A model generated the notes under the pieces. It saw only the letters and a program-made list of their open reading frames with translations, did not search any database and was not told the origin of the DNA. From assembly GCA_022432975.1 (NCBI GenBank), contig CM039502.1, positions 610,375-674,374 of the forward strand: 64,000 nucleotides of DNA, in the 5' to 3' direction. This document shows, one piece after another, positions 11,298 to 23,545 of this stretch. Within the stretch, counting starts at the first letter, position 1. Each line of letters opens with the position of its first letter. The stretch is from Begonia masoniana. Lineage: Eukaryota > Streptophyta > Magnoliopsida > Cucurbitales > Begoniaceae. The position numbers were made by a program, and so were the translations under genes.

Positions 11298-12539
11298 CTT
11301 CGACTCCCGAATACTTAACTTAAAATTTGATAGAGTTATCATAAAACATCAGTCGATCAATCGCTATTTCAACCGATCGATCGACATGCTCTCTAGATTT
11401 TCTTCCAGAGAGCTGCTCCACACCCTTTACACTACTCACTTCTTCTTCTTCTTCTTTATTTCTCTTAAATCACTTTCACCTAAACACAATTCAATATACA
11501 TCCTCAACCCTAAATCTAAATCATCCAAAATCCTCGTCAAGCATCAATATCAATCCATTTCACCAAGACATCAAAATATACACTATCCAGACATCAAGTA
11601 CCCTAAAATGAGTTTCTATACATTTCTTTCTATTTTGTCACCCATCATCCCAAACAATTCCAAAAACCACAAAACACTTAACCTATTGCTCCCACGGGTC
11701 AAAAGCGCCTCGACTGCTCAGCGCATTCCCACGGGCATTCCTCTTCAACAGGCTCATTCATCTTGCAGAGGGATGTCATTCTCACCTGCGTCGATATCAC
11801 CTACACCATAGAGACATTTTATGAGTTAAAGGCTCAATAAATCTACGTAAATGAAAATGCATGTTTTGCATATGACATTAAGAAAATCATGCATTTCTTT
11901 CATTCTTTAGTTTCATAGCAGAGGGTGTCACCGGGGGTTGATTCTCAGCAGATGGAGAGGGCACATCTCGGGGTTAGATAGTCCTTTCCATCTACAGAGG
12001 GAAAAACATGCTCCTCCTCTTAGGACAACCATGTCTGAACTCCACCCCGACATGACCATGGTTATGTGCATTCATATCTTTTCATTAATCCTTTCTTTTC
12101 CATGAAAACATAGTGCGGAAATTCATTTTCATGCTTTTTCGAAACATGGTGCATGGACATGTACGGTGCATTAAACATAAGGAAAGCATAAAACAACATA
12201 TAAAGCCTAAGAAAATACTCTAGCATAAAAGATATCCTAAGCTACCCGTCCAGCCTACACTAAGCAGCAAAATCACCAAATATCTTTAATTGTCAATTTC
12301 TCTTATGGTGTAGGCCAGATCGGCCAAACAAGTCACGAAGACTTACCTTGGGTCCTCAGCACACCGAGCACTATCCGTGAGCCTTGTTCACCTAATCCAA
12401 TCCACAATACATGGCATTAAAACCGAGCTTAACCAATCGAGCTCCATTAACTTTACTTAACTATCCTCCCTAATCATAAATACCTCAATTATCCTCCAAC
12501 AATTTAATAACTAACGATTTCTAACTTCACTCCACTATT

Positions 12540-12989
12540 TTTGACGAAACCCTAACCGATTAAAAACTCTAAAATCTGGAAACTAACTTCCAGAACGTTA
12601 GAACCTTACCTAGGGTCACGGTTGAGGAAGAAAGCGTGAAGAAAATCGATGATCGGAGGGAAGGAGAACCGGCGTGAGGGAAATCGTCGTCTGGAAGCAA
12701 GGAAATCGCCAAAGAGCTTGGGAGGGAAGGAAATCCGTGTAAGTGTTGAAGGAGAAGGGATTTGTGGTATATTAACTAAAAATTGACTTGTCAAATGACC
12801 GTTTTGCCATTCCTTTTGATTTTCTAATTGTTTCGTTATTTAACTACCAATTCGGTTTCTCCAATTTTTTTTCTTAATTCGCATAAAATCCATATAGATC
12901 ATTAGGGTCCTAATAAAACTCTCGTTCACAAAATGGACTTATTTCACTATACAGCAAAATTCCAAAATCCCGTAAAACCGGGTGTTACA
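12540..12989 (-). mobile_element. Probable Ty3/gypsy LTR fragment
   Basis: Read on the minus strand, the sequence starts TGTAACACCCGGTTTTACGG at 12989, a start commonly seen in plant Ty3-type LTRs. It runs into a leader-like segment ending CCGTGACCCTAG at a GTAAGG donor (about 12610). I could not find the other end or a target duplication, so only the first 450 bases are listed; it may extend to about 11.8 kb or further. Confidence 0.3.
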
Positions 12990-13053
12990 AATCTTTATGA
13001 AATGCTTGCCGTAAAAGTTAAAAACAACCAGAACAATCTTTTTAACGTCTCCC

Positions 13054-13275
13054 GGTCCTTCCAGTACAATATTGTCTGCTTTGAGCCAAAACTTGCACAG
13101 ATTTGTTCTTGGGTTTAGCCCTAAAATGCGTTGTACTAGGTAGGGAGGAGAACTTTATTTATAAACCATATATTTTTTACTTTCTCAAGCAATATGGGAT
13201 TGTGCACCCTACTGGTATGGGTTGCACTTCACCAAACCCTCATTGCCTTCACATGGCGGGTTGTCACAATTTTTT
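13054..13275 (+). repeat. Dispersed ~200-bp repeat, copy 1
   Basis: Shares CAATATTGTCTGCTTTGAG, then a CTTATAAA-like stretch, TTCAAACAATATG and ACTGGTATG with copies at about 25311-25505, 25612-25803 and 30573-30745. All are in the same orientation and non-coding. Confidence 0.6.
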
Positions 13276-13799
13276 TGTAACAAAAGTTAAAAAAAATTAC
13301 ACATACAGTGAGAGTGACTAGGTGAGCACCCATGAGAGAGGCGAGCACTGAGCGAACAGTAAAGGGCGAGCAACGAGTAGCGAGGCGAAAACCACCGGCA
13401 AGCAGGTGAGGTGAGGCGAGGCGAGCGCGAGGCTGAGCAGGACTGGGAGCAGAGTAGTTGAGCACGATTTGGAAAGATTGTTGACCGACTTTCATTAAAG
13501 TTTGAGCCCTAAGTTTTAATTTTTTTTATTCTCAGTCCGATCCCAATTTTTTGGGATTTTGACATATGGATCATAGATCGGATCGAAACAACGGTAGATT
13601 TACTGGGAGGACTGAGAACCAGACAGACAACCATGGACTCCCGACCGAAATTGGCAGTCCGGTTCAATTCTCGAGAGTTGGTCCGGTCGTGTCCACCTCT
13701 ATCTACACCCCTATCTACAAGTATGAAAAGTCTGTACAAATTCAACACATTATGGCCCCCCAAGCTTCAAAAATGGCCTCCTCAAGTGACATTATTGCT

Positions 13800-14740
13800 T
13801 TGATTCGATAAATTAGCATGAATCCTACGAGTTATAAGTTATCTATGTTGGGAAAGAAGGAAACTAAGATTACATTTTTTAAAAGTGAAGTTCTTGCAAT
13901 GGGCTTTGGGAAAGGAAACACTGTTGTCAGAGAATAAAAGTCTGTCTATGTACACTTTAAACAAATGGTCGGTCCCAGTTTAAAGATCAAAGCTTTATCA
14001 TGGCATCACAAACAGGCCACTTTCAAACTCAAGGAATAACTCTAAATTACCGCAATAATCTTCATCTTTAGTAATTAATTAATGACTAATCCGGGGAGAA
14101 TATGTTCTTTTAGTTGAGTAAGATTATGGGTATTGCCACGGCCGCTCGTCTAATCTCCAAATAGAATCCGCGCCAAAGAGGCGCTTTTACTTCAATTAAT
14201 CAACAAAGTGGAGAATTTTCAATGGCATCGTATTCTAATAAAAAAATATGCGAGATTGGAGGGCACATAGCTTTTTCAAGGAACAAAAATCATGCCTTAG
14301 TTTTGAGCTCAGTTTTGGGCATTAATGGCTGCTAGTTGCATCAGGACGAGTCTCTGTAAAAGCGAACAAGTTCTACTAATGCGAAGCAAAAAAGGACAGT
14401 CTGACAGAGCAGGAGGCTTGGGTATACGTTTGAGAAACTTAATAAGAAAACGACCAATCAGTCGTCTACAACTAAAATTTTGAAAACCTATCTGGTCTGT
14501 GCAAAAAAGTACAACGTGGAAAAACATCGACATGGTTGTTCTTCACTGAATTCTCATTAATCAGAAAAAGCTGTGATCTTTATTGTCGTATGATAAAAAT
14601 AAACAACTGGGTAATATCAGAATGAAAATGGTCAGATGACGATCAAAGTGAGGTTATTTTCTGTTGATTAAATTAAACAATGCATAGTGCAGTAACTGAG
14701 TTTGTGTAAAGGGAAGAGGAGATGCTCTGTGCAAACTTTA
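13800..14740. other. Intergenic region upstream of the nucleobase-ascorbate transporter
   Basis: No gene recognised. Open frames of up to 84 codons here have no recognisable family. The proximal 500 bases before 15270 are probably promoter and leader of the transporter gene. Confidence 0.4.
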
Positions 14741-14745
14741 TCTTT

Positions 14746-14753
14746 TATATAAA
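14746..14753 (+). promoter_or_regulatory. Candidate TATA box for the transporter gene
   Basis: TATATAAA, about 520 bases upstream of the start codon at 15270. It would imply a long leader, possibly with a leader intron. Sequence match only. Confidence 0.25.
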
Positions 14754-15269
14754 ATTATAAAGAAATTAAAGAGAGATTCCATTAGCTTTGAGAAGCATAT
14801 TGGTTTCTTCCATAGCTTTAAGACGAGCCTTCCTCCTTTTTTGCTTTTTCCAACGTCTTCCTAATCACTTTTGTTTCTCTTTTTTCTTAATCTTAATATT
14901 AATGTTGCTTAGCCTTCAAGTTTATGTGGGTCCGAAATCTCACATTACATTGCATAACAATCAACGTTATGCATGCCTGAGTATTAGCAGAAGGTGGTGA
15001 AGTTCTCTAGAGAATATCTGCTGTAAGCATTTCATTTCTTGCGTCTTTCGATGGGTCTCCGGCTCAACTTTTCTAATTTTTTGCTTTTCCTCGAGCTGGG
15101 TTTTTCTGGGATTTTGTGATTATTCTCTCCTGTTTAGTTTCAGACTTCTTGAAGACCAAAACAGAGTTTATTGGGTCATAAAAAGCAAATAAGTAACAAA
15201 GGGTTTAAGCTTTTTTCCCCGAGAGATTAGCAGAAGAGGCGGAGGAGGAGGAGGAAGAAGAAGAAGAAG

Positions 15270-18200
15270 ATGGCAGGAGGCGGAGGCGGAGGCGGAGGTG
15301 GGGGGCCGGCGCCACCGCCAAAACAGGAAGAGCTTCAGCCTCATCCGGTAAAAGACCAGTTGCCCAACATTTCTTACTGCATCACGAGTCCTCCTCCTTG
15401 GCGTGAGTAACCTTTCATGAACTTTCAGAGAGACCCATTAGTTATTTTGCTTCAACTTTGTATTATTTCTTCCTCTGTATCTCTTTACATCATCTCTTCT
15501 CACTTCATGTTTCTTGTTTCTTCAACAGCTGAAGCCATTCTACTTGGTTTCCAACATTACCTGGTTATGCTTGGAACAACAGTGCTTATTCCTACCTATC
15601 TAGTTTCTCTGATAGAAGTAGGAAATGTAAGACTGTTTTTCAAAGTTGCTTTTTCAAAAACTGAAAGCAATTTGACGACCAATAGTTTTTTAAAACAAAT
15701 TTGATTACTATGTCTTCAACTCATCTCGTATTAGCTTAGATTTTATGTCTAATTGAGTCAATCTACTTTTAGGAGGAGAAAGCATTGATGATTCAGACTA
15801 TACTATTTGTTGCTGGCATAAACACATTGTTTCAAACTTTTTTCGGGACTTGCTTACCGGCTGTAGTCGGAGCATCATACACGTATGTTCCAACGACTAT
15901 TTCAATCATTGTGGCTGGTCGATTCAATGATATTTTGGATCCAAACGAGGTTACTAAACTGTTAAATCACCCAATTTCATTGTATTTTTTTGGGATTTGT
16001 ATTGCTCTCTCTCACTTGGCTTTCCTTGTTCAGAAATTCAAGAAAATTATGCGAGCTACACAGGGCGCTCTTATTGTCGCCTCGACTCTTCAAATTGTTA
16101 TCGGTTTCAGCGGTCTTTGGCGTAATGTAGCAAGGTTTTCACCCAATTCATCCAAATTTACTGTATTTTTCTATTTTCTTGAATAATCTGGTTTTATATT
16201 TTGTGGAATTAGTTCCATTTTGTGATAATTTAGGATCATTTTTGGAACTATGACATTTGGTCCTTTTTTTTTTTTTGGAGTTTTTCTTATTCTTGGTGGG
16301 ATGATTGAACAAGATCATGGAGGATGCTCGTGTTTCAATCAGGATTGATTTAGAAATCCAAAGCTCATAAAAGAATCTTGAGCATTACATATGTTGACAA
16401 ACCTCAGACAGTTAATATTGCTCATAATTATAGTTCTTTTTCTTCTATGTTTAGGTTCTTAAGCCCTCTGTCTGCTGTTCCTTTGGTGGCTCTGTCTGGG
16501 TTTGGGCTGTACGAGCTTGGATTTCCTCTGGTGAATGTTTACTTTCTACGTTCAGTCGTGTTCTTTATTGATCGTTCTTCCCACTCAAGACATTCTCTAA
16601 TGAGACATATTCTTTCTGTTTTTGTGGGTGTTAGCTAGCAAGATGTGTCGAGATTGGGCTTCCCCAGATTATTATTCTGGTCATATTTTCCCAGGTAACT
16701 CCTCTTTTATGAACATATATATATATATATATATATATATGATAACATAGAGAAAAAGGGAATAGGGTTTTTTATTAGATCAACTAAACTAATCAGAATA
16801 CACATAAAGAGTTTATATAGTGAAGGTTTACAATGAAAAGTAAATAGACTAAAATATCCTTAGGCACTAATAAAATAATATAACTAATATTCTCCCTCAA
16901 ACTCACGATGCTACAGCAATAAGCATTGAGAGTTTGTAAGATAAGAAACGGAAGCGCGAAGCCGAGTGTGTTTTTGTAAACATATCAGCAATTTGCAGAT
17001 GAGAAGGAACGAATGGCAATGTGATGGTGCCGATCTGTAGGTGGTGGCGAGTGACATGACAATCAATCTTGATATGCTTGGTTCGCTCATGAAAAACTGA
17101 ATTGCGTGCAATCTGAATAGCACTCTGATTATTACAATGTAACGGAGTAGGGTGACAAAGAGAAATACTCATATCAGCAAGCAACCGACGTAACCAAACA
17201 ATTTCACAAGTAGTCGATGCCATGGCACGATACTCTTTTTCTGTAGAAGAGCGAGAAATGACATCTTGTTTCTTGCTCTTCTACGAAATAAGCAAGTCAC
17301 CGAGGAAAATACAAAATCCAGCGATCGATTTGCGATCCGTAGGATCACCAGCCCAATCCGCATCAAAATAAGCACGCAGCTCTAAAAAAGACGTAGAAGG
17401 AACCAAGAGACTATGAAACTGAGTGCTCCAAAGGTACCTGAGAATACGAAGAACGACAGCTCAATAAACTGTAATAGGAGCAGTGACAAACTGACTAACC
17501 ACATGAAAAACATGCGCAATGTCGGGGCGAGTGACAGTAAGATAAACCAAACTGCATACAATGGTACGATAGAGACTGGAATCTGTCAAAGGAGTGTCAT
17601 CCGACGGAGAGTATCTAGTATTAGTCTCAATGGGAGTATCAACAGTCCTGTTGTCAGTGAGTCGAGCACGCTCAAACAAATCGACTAAATACTTTGATTG
17701 AGATAAGAGATAGCCTTTTGGAGAATAAACAACCTCAATTCCCAAAAAGTCACGTAGCATACCCAAGTCTTTCATAGCGAAGCAACGTGCCAACTCAGAC
17801 TTCAAAGACTCAATACCATCATAATCATCACCATTAATTATCATGTCATCACATACAAGATAATAGAATACGACCTGCCGTTGTACGCTTGACAAATAAC
17901 GCCGAATCATGGTGACTAGGAATAAAGCCAAGCGAAGTGATCACGATGGAAAACTTCTCAAACCAGGCATGTGGTGCTTGTTTGAGACCATAAAGAGCTT
18001 TGCAAAGCTTGCAAACTTCACCAGGTTGATGAGCAGGCCTTTGGAGAATAAACAACCTCAATTCCCAAAAAGTCACGTAGCATACCCAAGTCTTTCATAG
18101 CGAAGCAACGTGCCAACTCAGACTTCAAAGACTCAATACCATCATAATCATCACCATTAATTATCATGTCATCAACATACAAGGATAATAGAATACGACC

Positions 18201-21200
18201 TGCCGTTGTACGCTTGACAAATAACGCCGAATCATGGTGACTAGGAATAAAGCCAAGCGAAGTGATCACGATGGAAAACTTCTCAAACCAGGCATGTGGT
18301 GCTTGTTTGAGACCATAAAGAGCTTTGCAAAGCTTGCAAACTTCACCAGGTTGATGAGCGACACTGGGAGGAGGCATCATATAAACTTCTTCATGAAGAT
18401 CGCCATTCAAGAAGGCATTCTTGACATCCATCTGAGATATTCTCCATCGGCAAACAGAAGCAACTGCAATCAAAGTGCGAACAGTCGTCATTTTTGCAAC
18501 AGGAGCAAAAGTTCTTCATAATCCATGTCATACTCCTGGGAATAGCTTTTAGCAACAAATCGGGCCTTGTATCGTTCAATAGATCTATCGGATTTTGTTT
18601 TAATCTTATAAACCCAACGAGAACCAATGGTATGTTTTCTGAAAGGCAGCGAAACCAAATCTCATGTATGAGTCTGATGTAGAGCAGTAAGTTCCTCAGC
18701 CATAGCAGCCTGCCAAAAGGGATCACGAATTGCCGCTCTATAGGACAAATGCTCAGAAAGACGATGAACAGAGGCAACAAAGGAAGCAAAGGAAGTAGAA
18801 TAACAGGAGTACTCAAAATCAGGGAGTTTAGTAGACTTACGAGTACGAGTAAACTGACGCAGAGGAGGATCGTCCGCAATCTCATTTGACAACTAGGTGG
18901 TCGTAGGAGCAGGGGCATGGGAGGTGGATGCCTCGTGAACCAAAGTATCAGATAGAACTTCGTCGGGGTCGGTATCGAAAGGATCAATACGAACTAAATC
19001 TGACCATGTCATGTGATGAGAACTAGCAAGAGCAAAAAAGAAAGGAATATGCTCTAAAAACACAACATGACGCGAGACCTACAGTTTTTGACTAACTAGA
19101 TCAAAACAGCGATATCCCTTTTGACCAATACCATAACCCAAAAAGACACATAAGGCAGACCGAGGAGACAATTTATTATGCTCAACATGTGGTCGGAGAA
19201 CAGAACAAGTACAACCGAAGACGCGCAACGAGGAATAATCAGGTGAATGACCATATAACTTTTCAAAAGGGGACAAACCTGAATTATGGGATATTGGAAT
19301 TCTATTGATCACATGAGCAGCAGTAAGTACTGCCTCCCCGCACTAGGAACCTCGGCTGACAACAAGAACGAACGAGCTGTTTCAACAAGATGACGATGTT
19401 TCCTTTCAGCAACACCATTTTGTTGAGAAGTGGCTGTACACGAGGTTTGGAGGATAGTCCCATCAGAAGCAAGTAATTGAGAAAAATTGTTAGAAGTGTA
19501 TTCACCCCCCAAATCACACCGAAAACGTTTAATGACAAATGAGTGTTGGGTTTTCACAAGAGGTCTAAAGTTACTGAATATGGTAAAGAAATCATACCTG
19601 TGTTTCATAAGATAAACCCAAGTATAACGAGTGAAATGATCAATGAGCGGAACATAATATCTGGAACGCTCTTTGGCGGATACAGGAGAAGGTCTCCACA
19701 CATCAGAATGCATGAGATCAAATTGCGCAATTGAAAGAGAAATACTTTTATAAAAAGGCAAGGTTGAAAATTTAACCAGTTTACAACTACTACAATCAGA
19801 AATATCATGAGTGGCTAAATGACCTAAAACTCCTGTAGACAACAAAAACTTTAAACGAGACGCAGAAACATGACCCAAACGAGAATGCCAATGATAAAAA
19901 TCAGAAGACGAACGACTCAAACGAAAAGACGATAAATCCACACTAGAGGCAACAACATCTGATACTTTGAGTTCATCCAAAACATAGAGTCCCCCTTCTC
20001 TACGGCCTGTCTCAATCACCTTCTGAGATTGCGAGTCCTAAACACAACAATTGGTAGAAGTAAACAGAACTGAGAGACCAGAATCACACAATTGACCAAC
20101 AAATGCAAGATTTAAGGTTAGACTAGGAATATGGTATACATCTGATATAGATAAACGAGATGTGCGAACATAGCCAATTCCTACCAATGGCATTGAAGTA
20201 TCATCGGCGGTCATGACAGACAAAGAAGGAGCAGAATTAACAGACGTAAAAGAATCAATATCAGGAGACATATGATGAGAAACACCTGAATCTAAGATCC
20301 ATAAGGGAGACGATTTACCTGAATTAGCAGACAAAGACAAACCGTTATAAGAGGAGACTGACATGGCATGAGGCTGTGAAGTAAGGAACTGCTGGAACTG
20401 CTCAAACATATATGGATCCAAAGACGGGGCAGCAACTGCATTGTTGGACTGAGGTGGGCAATACGTCCATGGAGCAGTCTGAGGCGGGCGTTGTTGTTGC
20501 GGTGGTCGTTGTTGTTGCTATTGTTTGCCTTTACTCAGCAATTTCGGACACTGAGCCTTCCTGAGAGACCTTAGGAGCTGGTCTGCTTTGGTTGCTAGGC
20601 GGAGACTGTTAAGGAGCAGCAAACACGGATGGAGTCGTAGGTGTGACAGACACCTTATCTGCCTTAGACTTAAGCCGAATCTCCTCTGCTAACAGTTCAT
20701 TAACCACTGAATCAACAAACAGAAGAGGAGAACGATGTAGAATTGTCCTACGCGATCCCTCGAAATCATTCTGAAGGGCCATCAAAAACTGTACCAGACG
20801 TTGTGCTTCACTACGAGAAATATACGGTTCAAATGCTCACAGCTCTGCAGACTCAGTGAGAGCCAACTGATCCCAGAGATTAGTCATGGCAGAATAAAAC
20901 TCTTGGATACTCATATCATTTTGCTGAAGTGCGCGAATATCTGACTCCAATTGATATTGTTTGGCGAAATTAGACTGCGTGTACAATCTAGCCAGATGAT
21001 CACAGACCTCTTTAGCCGTCTCATACTTAGCCAACTGAACACCAATTAACTGAGTAACAAAATGGTTAATCCACGTAATAATCTTCAAATTATCAGCCTC
21101 TCAATTGTCGACCAAGGCCGCATAATCGTTTGCCTTGTCATCTGTAGGTTTAACCCACACACCTGTAACATAGCTCCACATAGATTTTTCACGTAAAAAA

Positions 21201-23545
21201 TTCTTCATAACATAGCTACAATATGTGTAGTTTTTACCATTCAATTGAATACTAATCGACTGAAGGGAATCATCCTTACAACTAGCCATAGTGAAAGAGA
21301 TACAGAGACGAAATCCCCATATCCGAAATCCTCAAATCAACGGAATTTGAAATCCCCAAATAACCAAATCAACAGAGTCGAAAATCCCAAAATCGACAGA
21401 ATCCAATCAAACAAACTCGAGCGAGAATAAATCAAAGGGAAAAAACAGAAATTACCAATTATACGAACGAACAAAATTAAAGAGTTCGATCCGCGAAAGC
21501 TATGGATTGGATTATAACTTCTTCAATCAAGTAAAGAGAATCCATGAATGAAGGCTCTGATATCATGATAACATAGAGAAAAAAATAATAGGGTTTCTTA
21601 TTAGATCAACTAAACTAATCAGAATACACATAAAGAGTTTATATGGTGAAGGTTTACAATGAAAAGTAAATAGACTAAAATATCCTTAGGCACTAATAAA
21701 ATAATATAACTAATAATATATATATAGGAGACATAGTTGTAAGTCTTGACCTCCCTCGGTGTAAAATCACCTAAGCAGCCTCCTTGATGAACTTTTTGCA
21801 GTACATACCGAATATGATTCGTGGAGAGAGGCATGTCTTCGATCGGTTTGCCGTCATATTTTCAGTAATCATCGTCTGGATATATGCTCATTTACTGACT
21901 GTGGGAGGGGCCTACAAGAGCGCGAGTGGTAAAACTCAATCTAGTTGCCGTACTGACCGAGCAGGCATTGTAGGCGCCACTCCTTGGTAAAGCTCGTAAA
22001 ACTTTCCTCTCAATTATTTCGTCGATAAGTGTTAAAATATAAGATAGAAGTAATTTGCATGGCAGGATAAGAGTTCCCTACCCTTTTCAGTGGGGAGCTC
22101 CTACATTTGATGCTGGAGAAGCTTTTGCAATGATGGCTGCCTCTTTTGTTTCTCTTGTAGAGGTTTGTTTAATTCATTAAAACTACTTCTAGTCTGAATA
22201 TTGGGGTTGTTTGTTCTTACAGATGTTCAACGTTAAGATTATTTTTTATATTAAAACCAAAAAGTAGTCTCGTTCAATGCAGCCAAGTAGCTCAAAAGAT
22301 AACTAGGATTTTCGGTCTCCAAATTAGTTTTATCTTCAATATTAAAGGATTATGATTGATGATTAGTACAATTTTTTTATTTCTGATATAATTTTCTTTG
22401 TTGTGGTTAATTAATAGTCCTCTGGAATCTTCATTGCTGTGTCACGTTATGCAAGTGCAACTCCAATTCCGCCTACGATTCTTAGCCGAGGTGTTGGTTG
22501 GCAGGTTAGAATTGGTTGTAAATTTTGTACTAGTCGACTCAATTTAACTGGTTAATGATAAGTTTGTCATTCTCTCTATCGATTTTCTGTGTAACTGTAG
22601 GGGGTAGCCATTCTCTTCTCTGGTCTATTCGGCACTGGAATTGGCTCGGCAGTGACGCCGTAAGTTTTTCTTTTTTTATGTCAAGTTTTTATTATATACG
22701 TGAAAATCATATTTATTTGACAAATATGTTTTCATGTAGGGAAAATGCTGGTTTGTTGGCATTGACACGAGTTGGTAGTCGAAGGGTTGTTCAAATTTCG
22801 GCTGGATTCATGATCTTCTTTTCGATTCTCGGTATGTGATTGGCTTTGGGATATGAAAAAAAGATCTCCTCTTTGTTTTTTCGTCTAATATCGAGTCGGT
22901 TTAGGAAAATTTGGAGCTGTCTTTGCTTCTATCCCTGCACCAATCATCTCGGCATTGTATTGTTTGTTCTTCGCCTACGTTGGTATGTCTCGATCGACTG
23001 AGAAGATTTCAACATTGAGCTCCGATCAAAAGTCTTGATCGTATTTCATTTTCGATGATTTTTTTTTTTTTCTCATGCAGGTTCAGCAGGCCTTAGCTTC
23101 CTCCAATTTTGTAATCTCAACAGCTTTAGAACAAAGTTTGTTTTAGGCTTCTCTATCTTTATTGGCTTGTCAATCCCTCATTACTTCACTGAATACACTG
23201 CCTCGCATGGCTACGGTCCAGTTCACACCCGTGCGAGATGGGTTCGTCCGAAAATTAAACTTTTTAAATTGTGTCATTCAATCGAATATCAAAGATCTTA
23301 TCCTGATTTTACGTCAAAATATGCAGTTTAATGATATGATGAACGTGCCGTTTTCATCTGAGGCATTTGTGGGCGGTGTGTTGGCTATGTTCCTCGATGT
23401 CACACTATCATGCAAGGACAACTCGACGAGAAAAGATCGGGGAATGAATTGGTGGGACCGATTCCGCTCGTTTAGTACGGATACTCGAAGCGAAGAATTC
23501 TACTCGCTTCCCTTCAATTTAAACAAGTTTTTTCCATCAGTGTGA
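15270..23545 (+). CDS. Nucleobase-ascorbate transporter (NAT/NCS2 family)
   Basis: Fourteen exons: 15270-15402, 15529-15626, 15773-15949, 16034-16134, 16455-16530, 16635-16694, 21802-21986, 22066-22162, 22418-22504, 22601-22659, 22740-22831, 22905-22982, 23081-23241 and 23327-23545 (TGA). Every junction is GT-AG and in phase, giving 540 residues, the usual length. The protein is a multi-pass carrier of purine/pyrimidine-type bases; plant members are mostly at the plasma membrane. The N-terminus has a glycine run, then LPNISYCITSPPPWPEA and LLGFQHYLVMLGTTVLIPT. The family signature [QEP]NxGxxxxT[RKG] is present as ENAGLLALTR in exon 11. RRVVQISAGFMIFFSILGKF and the C-terminal EEFYSLPFNLNKFFPSV are also typical. 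The start follows a GAA/AGA-rich leader. Intron 6 (16695-21801) is 5.1 kb because of an antisense copia element; all exons around it are intact. Confidence 0.95.
16740..16889 (-). repeat. 3' LTR of the copia element
   Basis: In plus coordinates it runs from TGATAACATAGAG to CTAATA, and matches 21566-21715 with about five substitutions. A purine tract lies just inside (plus strand TTCTCCCTC). Confidence 0.9.
16903..17223 (-). pseudogene. copia RNase H domain (3' end of pol)
   Basis: Encodes CEIVWLRRLLADM, CNNQSAIQIARN, FHERTKHIKIDCHVTR and QIADMFTKTHS, the hallmark end of copia polyproteins. A stop follows close to the 3' LTR. It is separated from the reverse-transcriptase part by frame changes around 17200-17460. 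Confidence 0.9.
17461..18491 (-). pseudogene. copia reverse transcriptase, with internal tandem duplication
   Basis: The minus strand encodes QMDVKNAFLNGDLHEEVYM, CKLCKALYGLKQAPHAWFEK and the catalytic SLYVDDMI (the YVDD motif), then DLGMLRDFLGIEV. A segment is present twice in tandem: plus 17721-18034 and 18044-18359. The lower copy has lost two bases, which destroys its YVDD frame. No complete polymerase can be read. Confidence 0.9.
17721..18359. repeat. ~315-bp tandem duplication inside copia RT
   Basis: Copy 1 is 17721-18034 and copy 2 is 18044-18359. They are almost identical; copy 1 lacks one base near 17850 and one near 17860 relative to copy 2. The junction has GCAGGCC between copies. 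Confidence 0.9.
18662..19312 (-). pseudogene. copia pol segment between integrase and reverse transcriptase
   Basis: Encodes NRIPISHNSGLSPFEKLYG and LRVFGCTCSVLRPH with FLGYGIGQKGYRCFD (integrase C-terminal region), then LRQFTRTRKSTKLPDFEYS and IRDPFWQAAMAEELTALHQT. These are broken into separate frames by stops and frameshifts. Confidence 0.8.
19309..20019 (-). pseudogene. copia GAG-pre-integrase and integrase core
   Basis: Encodes FYHWHSRLGHVSASRLKFLL with a following CSSCK (the zinc-binding HHCC region), then DLMHSDVW, YYVPLIDHFTRYTWVYLM, RCDLGGEYTS and QNGVAERKHRHLVETAR. Together these supply the D, D and E positions of a retroviral-type integrase. The usual DNGGE is DLGGE here. The frame is open for 236 codons, the longest intact piece of this element. 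Confidence 0.9.
20038..20421 (-). pseudogene. copia protease region
   Basis: Contains PLWILDSGVSHHMSPD, the aspartic-protease motif (family DSGA, here DSGV), after a glutamine-rich gag end. It is separated from integrase by a stop at about 20040. Confidence 0.85.
20540..21289 (-). pseudogene. copia gag, broken
   Basis: Starts MASCKDDSLQSISIQLNGKN at 21289, then NYTYCSYVMKNFL and, after a stop near 21100, LARLYTQSNFAKQYQLESDI and MSIQEFYSAMTNLWDQL. These are features of the copia gag N-terminal and UBN2 domains. At least three stops interrupt it. Confidence 0.85.
21566..21715 (-). repeat. 5' LTR of the copia element
   Basis: Near-identical to the 16740-16889 copy. The tRNA-Met primer-binding site lies just below 21566 in plus coordinates. 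Confidence 0.9.

Larger units (their letters stand above)
10554..13714. mobile_element. hAT-like DNA transposon, non-autonomous, with nested insert
   Basis: The left end reads ATAGGTGGGCGCGG and the right end, reversed, reads ATAGGGGTGTAG. Both are followed inside by CCGG/GGACC-rich subterminal sequence typical of plant hAT elements. The same 11 bases, TCTACAAGTAT, flank the two ends (10545-10555 and 13714-13724), so the exact cut is ambiguous by a few bases. An 8-bp target duplication CTACAAGT fits the ends given. There is no transposase frame inside. It contains a GACGTC tandem array (10918-11297) and what looks like a Ty3-type LTR end at 12989. Confidence 0.55.
16740..21715 (-). mobile_element. 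Ty1/copia LTR retrotransposon in the transporter intron 6
   Basis: Two LTRs of 150 bases (16740-16889 and 21566-21715) enclose a minus-strand gag-pol. The 5' LTR ends in ATGTTATCA and is followed at once by TGATATCAGAGCC, the primer-binding site for initiator tRNA-Met with one change. The 3' LTR is preceded by the purine tract GAGGGAGAA. Insertion was into an AT dinucleotide run, so the 5-bp target duplication is hidden. Order on the minus strand is gag, protease, integrase, reverse transcriptase, RNase H, the copia order. The coding region has several stops and frameshifts and an internal duplication, so it is not autonomous. I count about five differences between the LTRs, which suggests a fairly recent insertion. 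Confidence 0.95.

Noticed and set aside
10970..11811. Frames of 117 and 174 codons across and after the GACGTC array
   Set aside because: The first is a periodic repeat translation. The second starts in the repeat and runs through low-complexity serine/lysine text inside a transposon.
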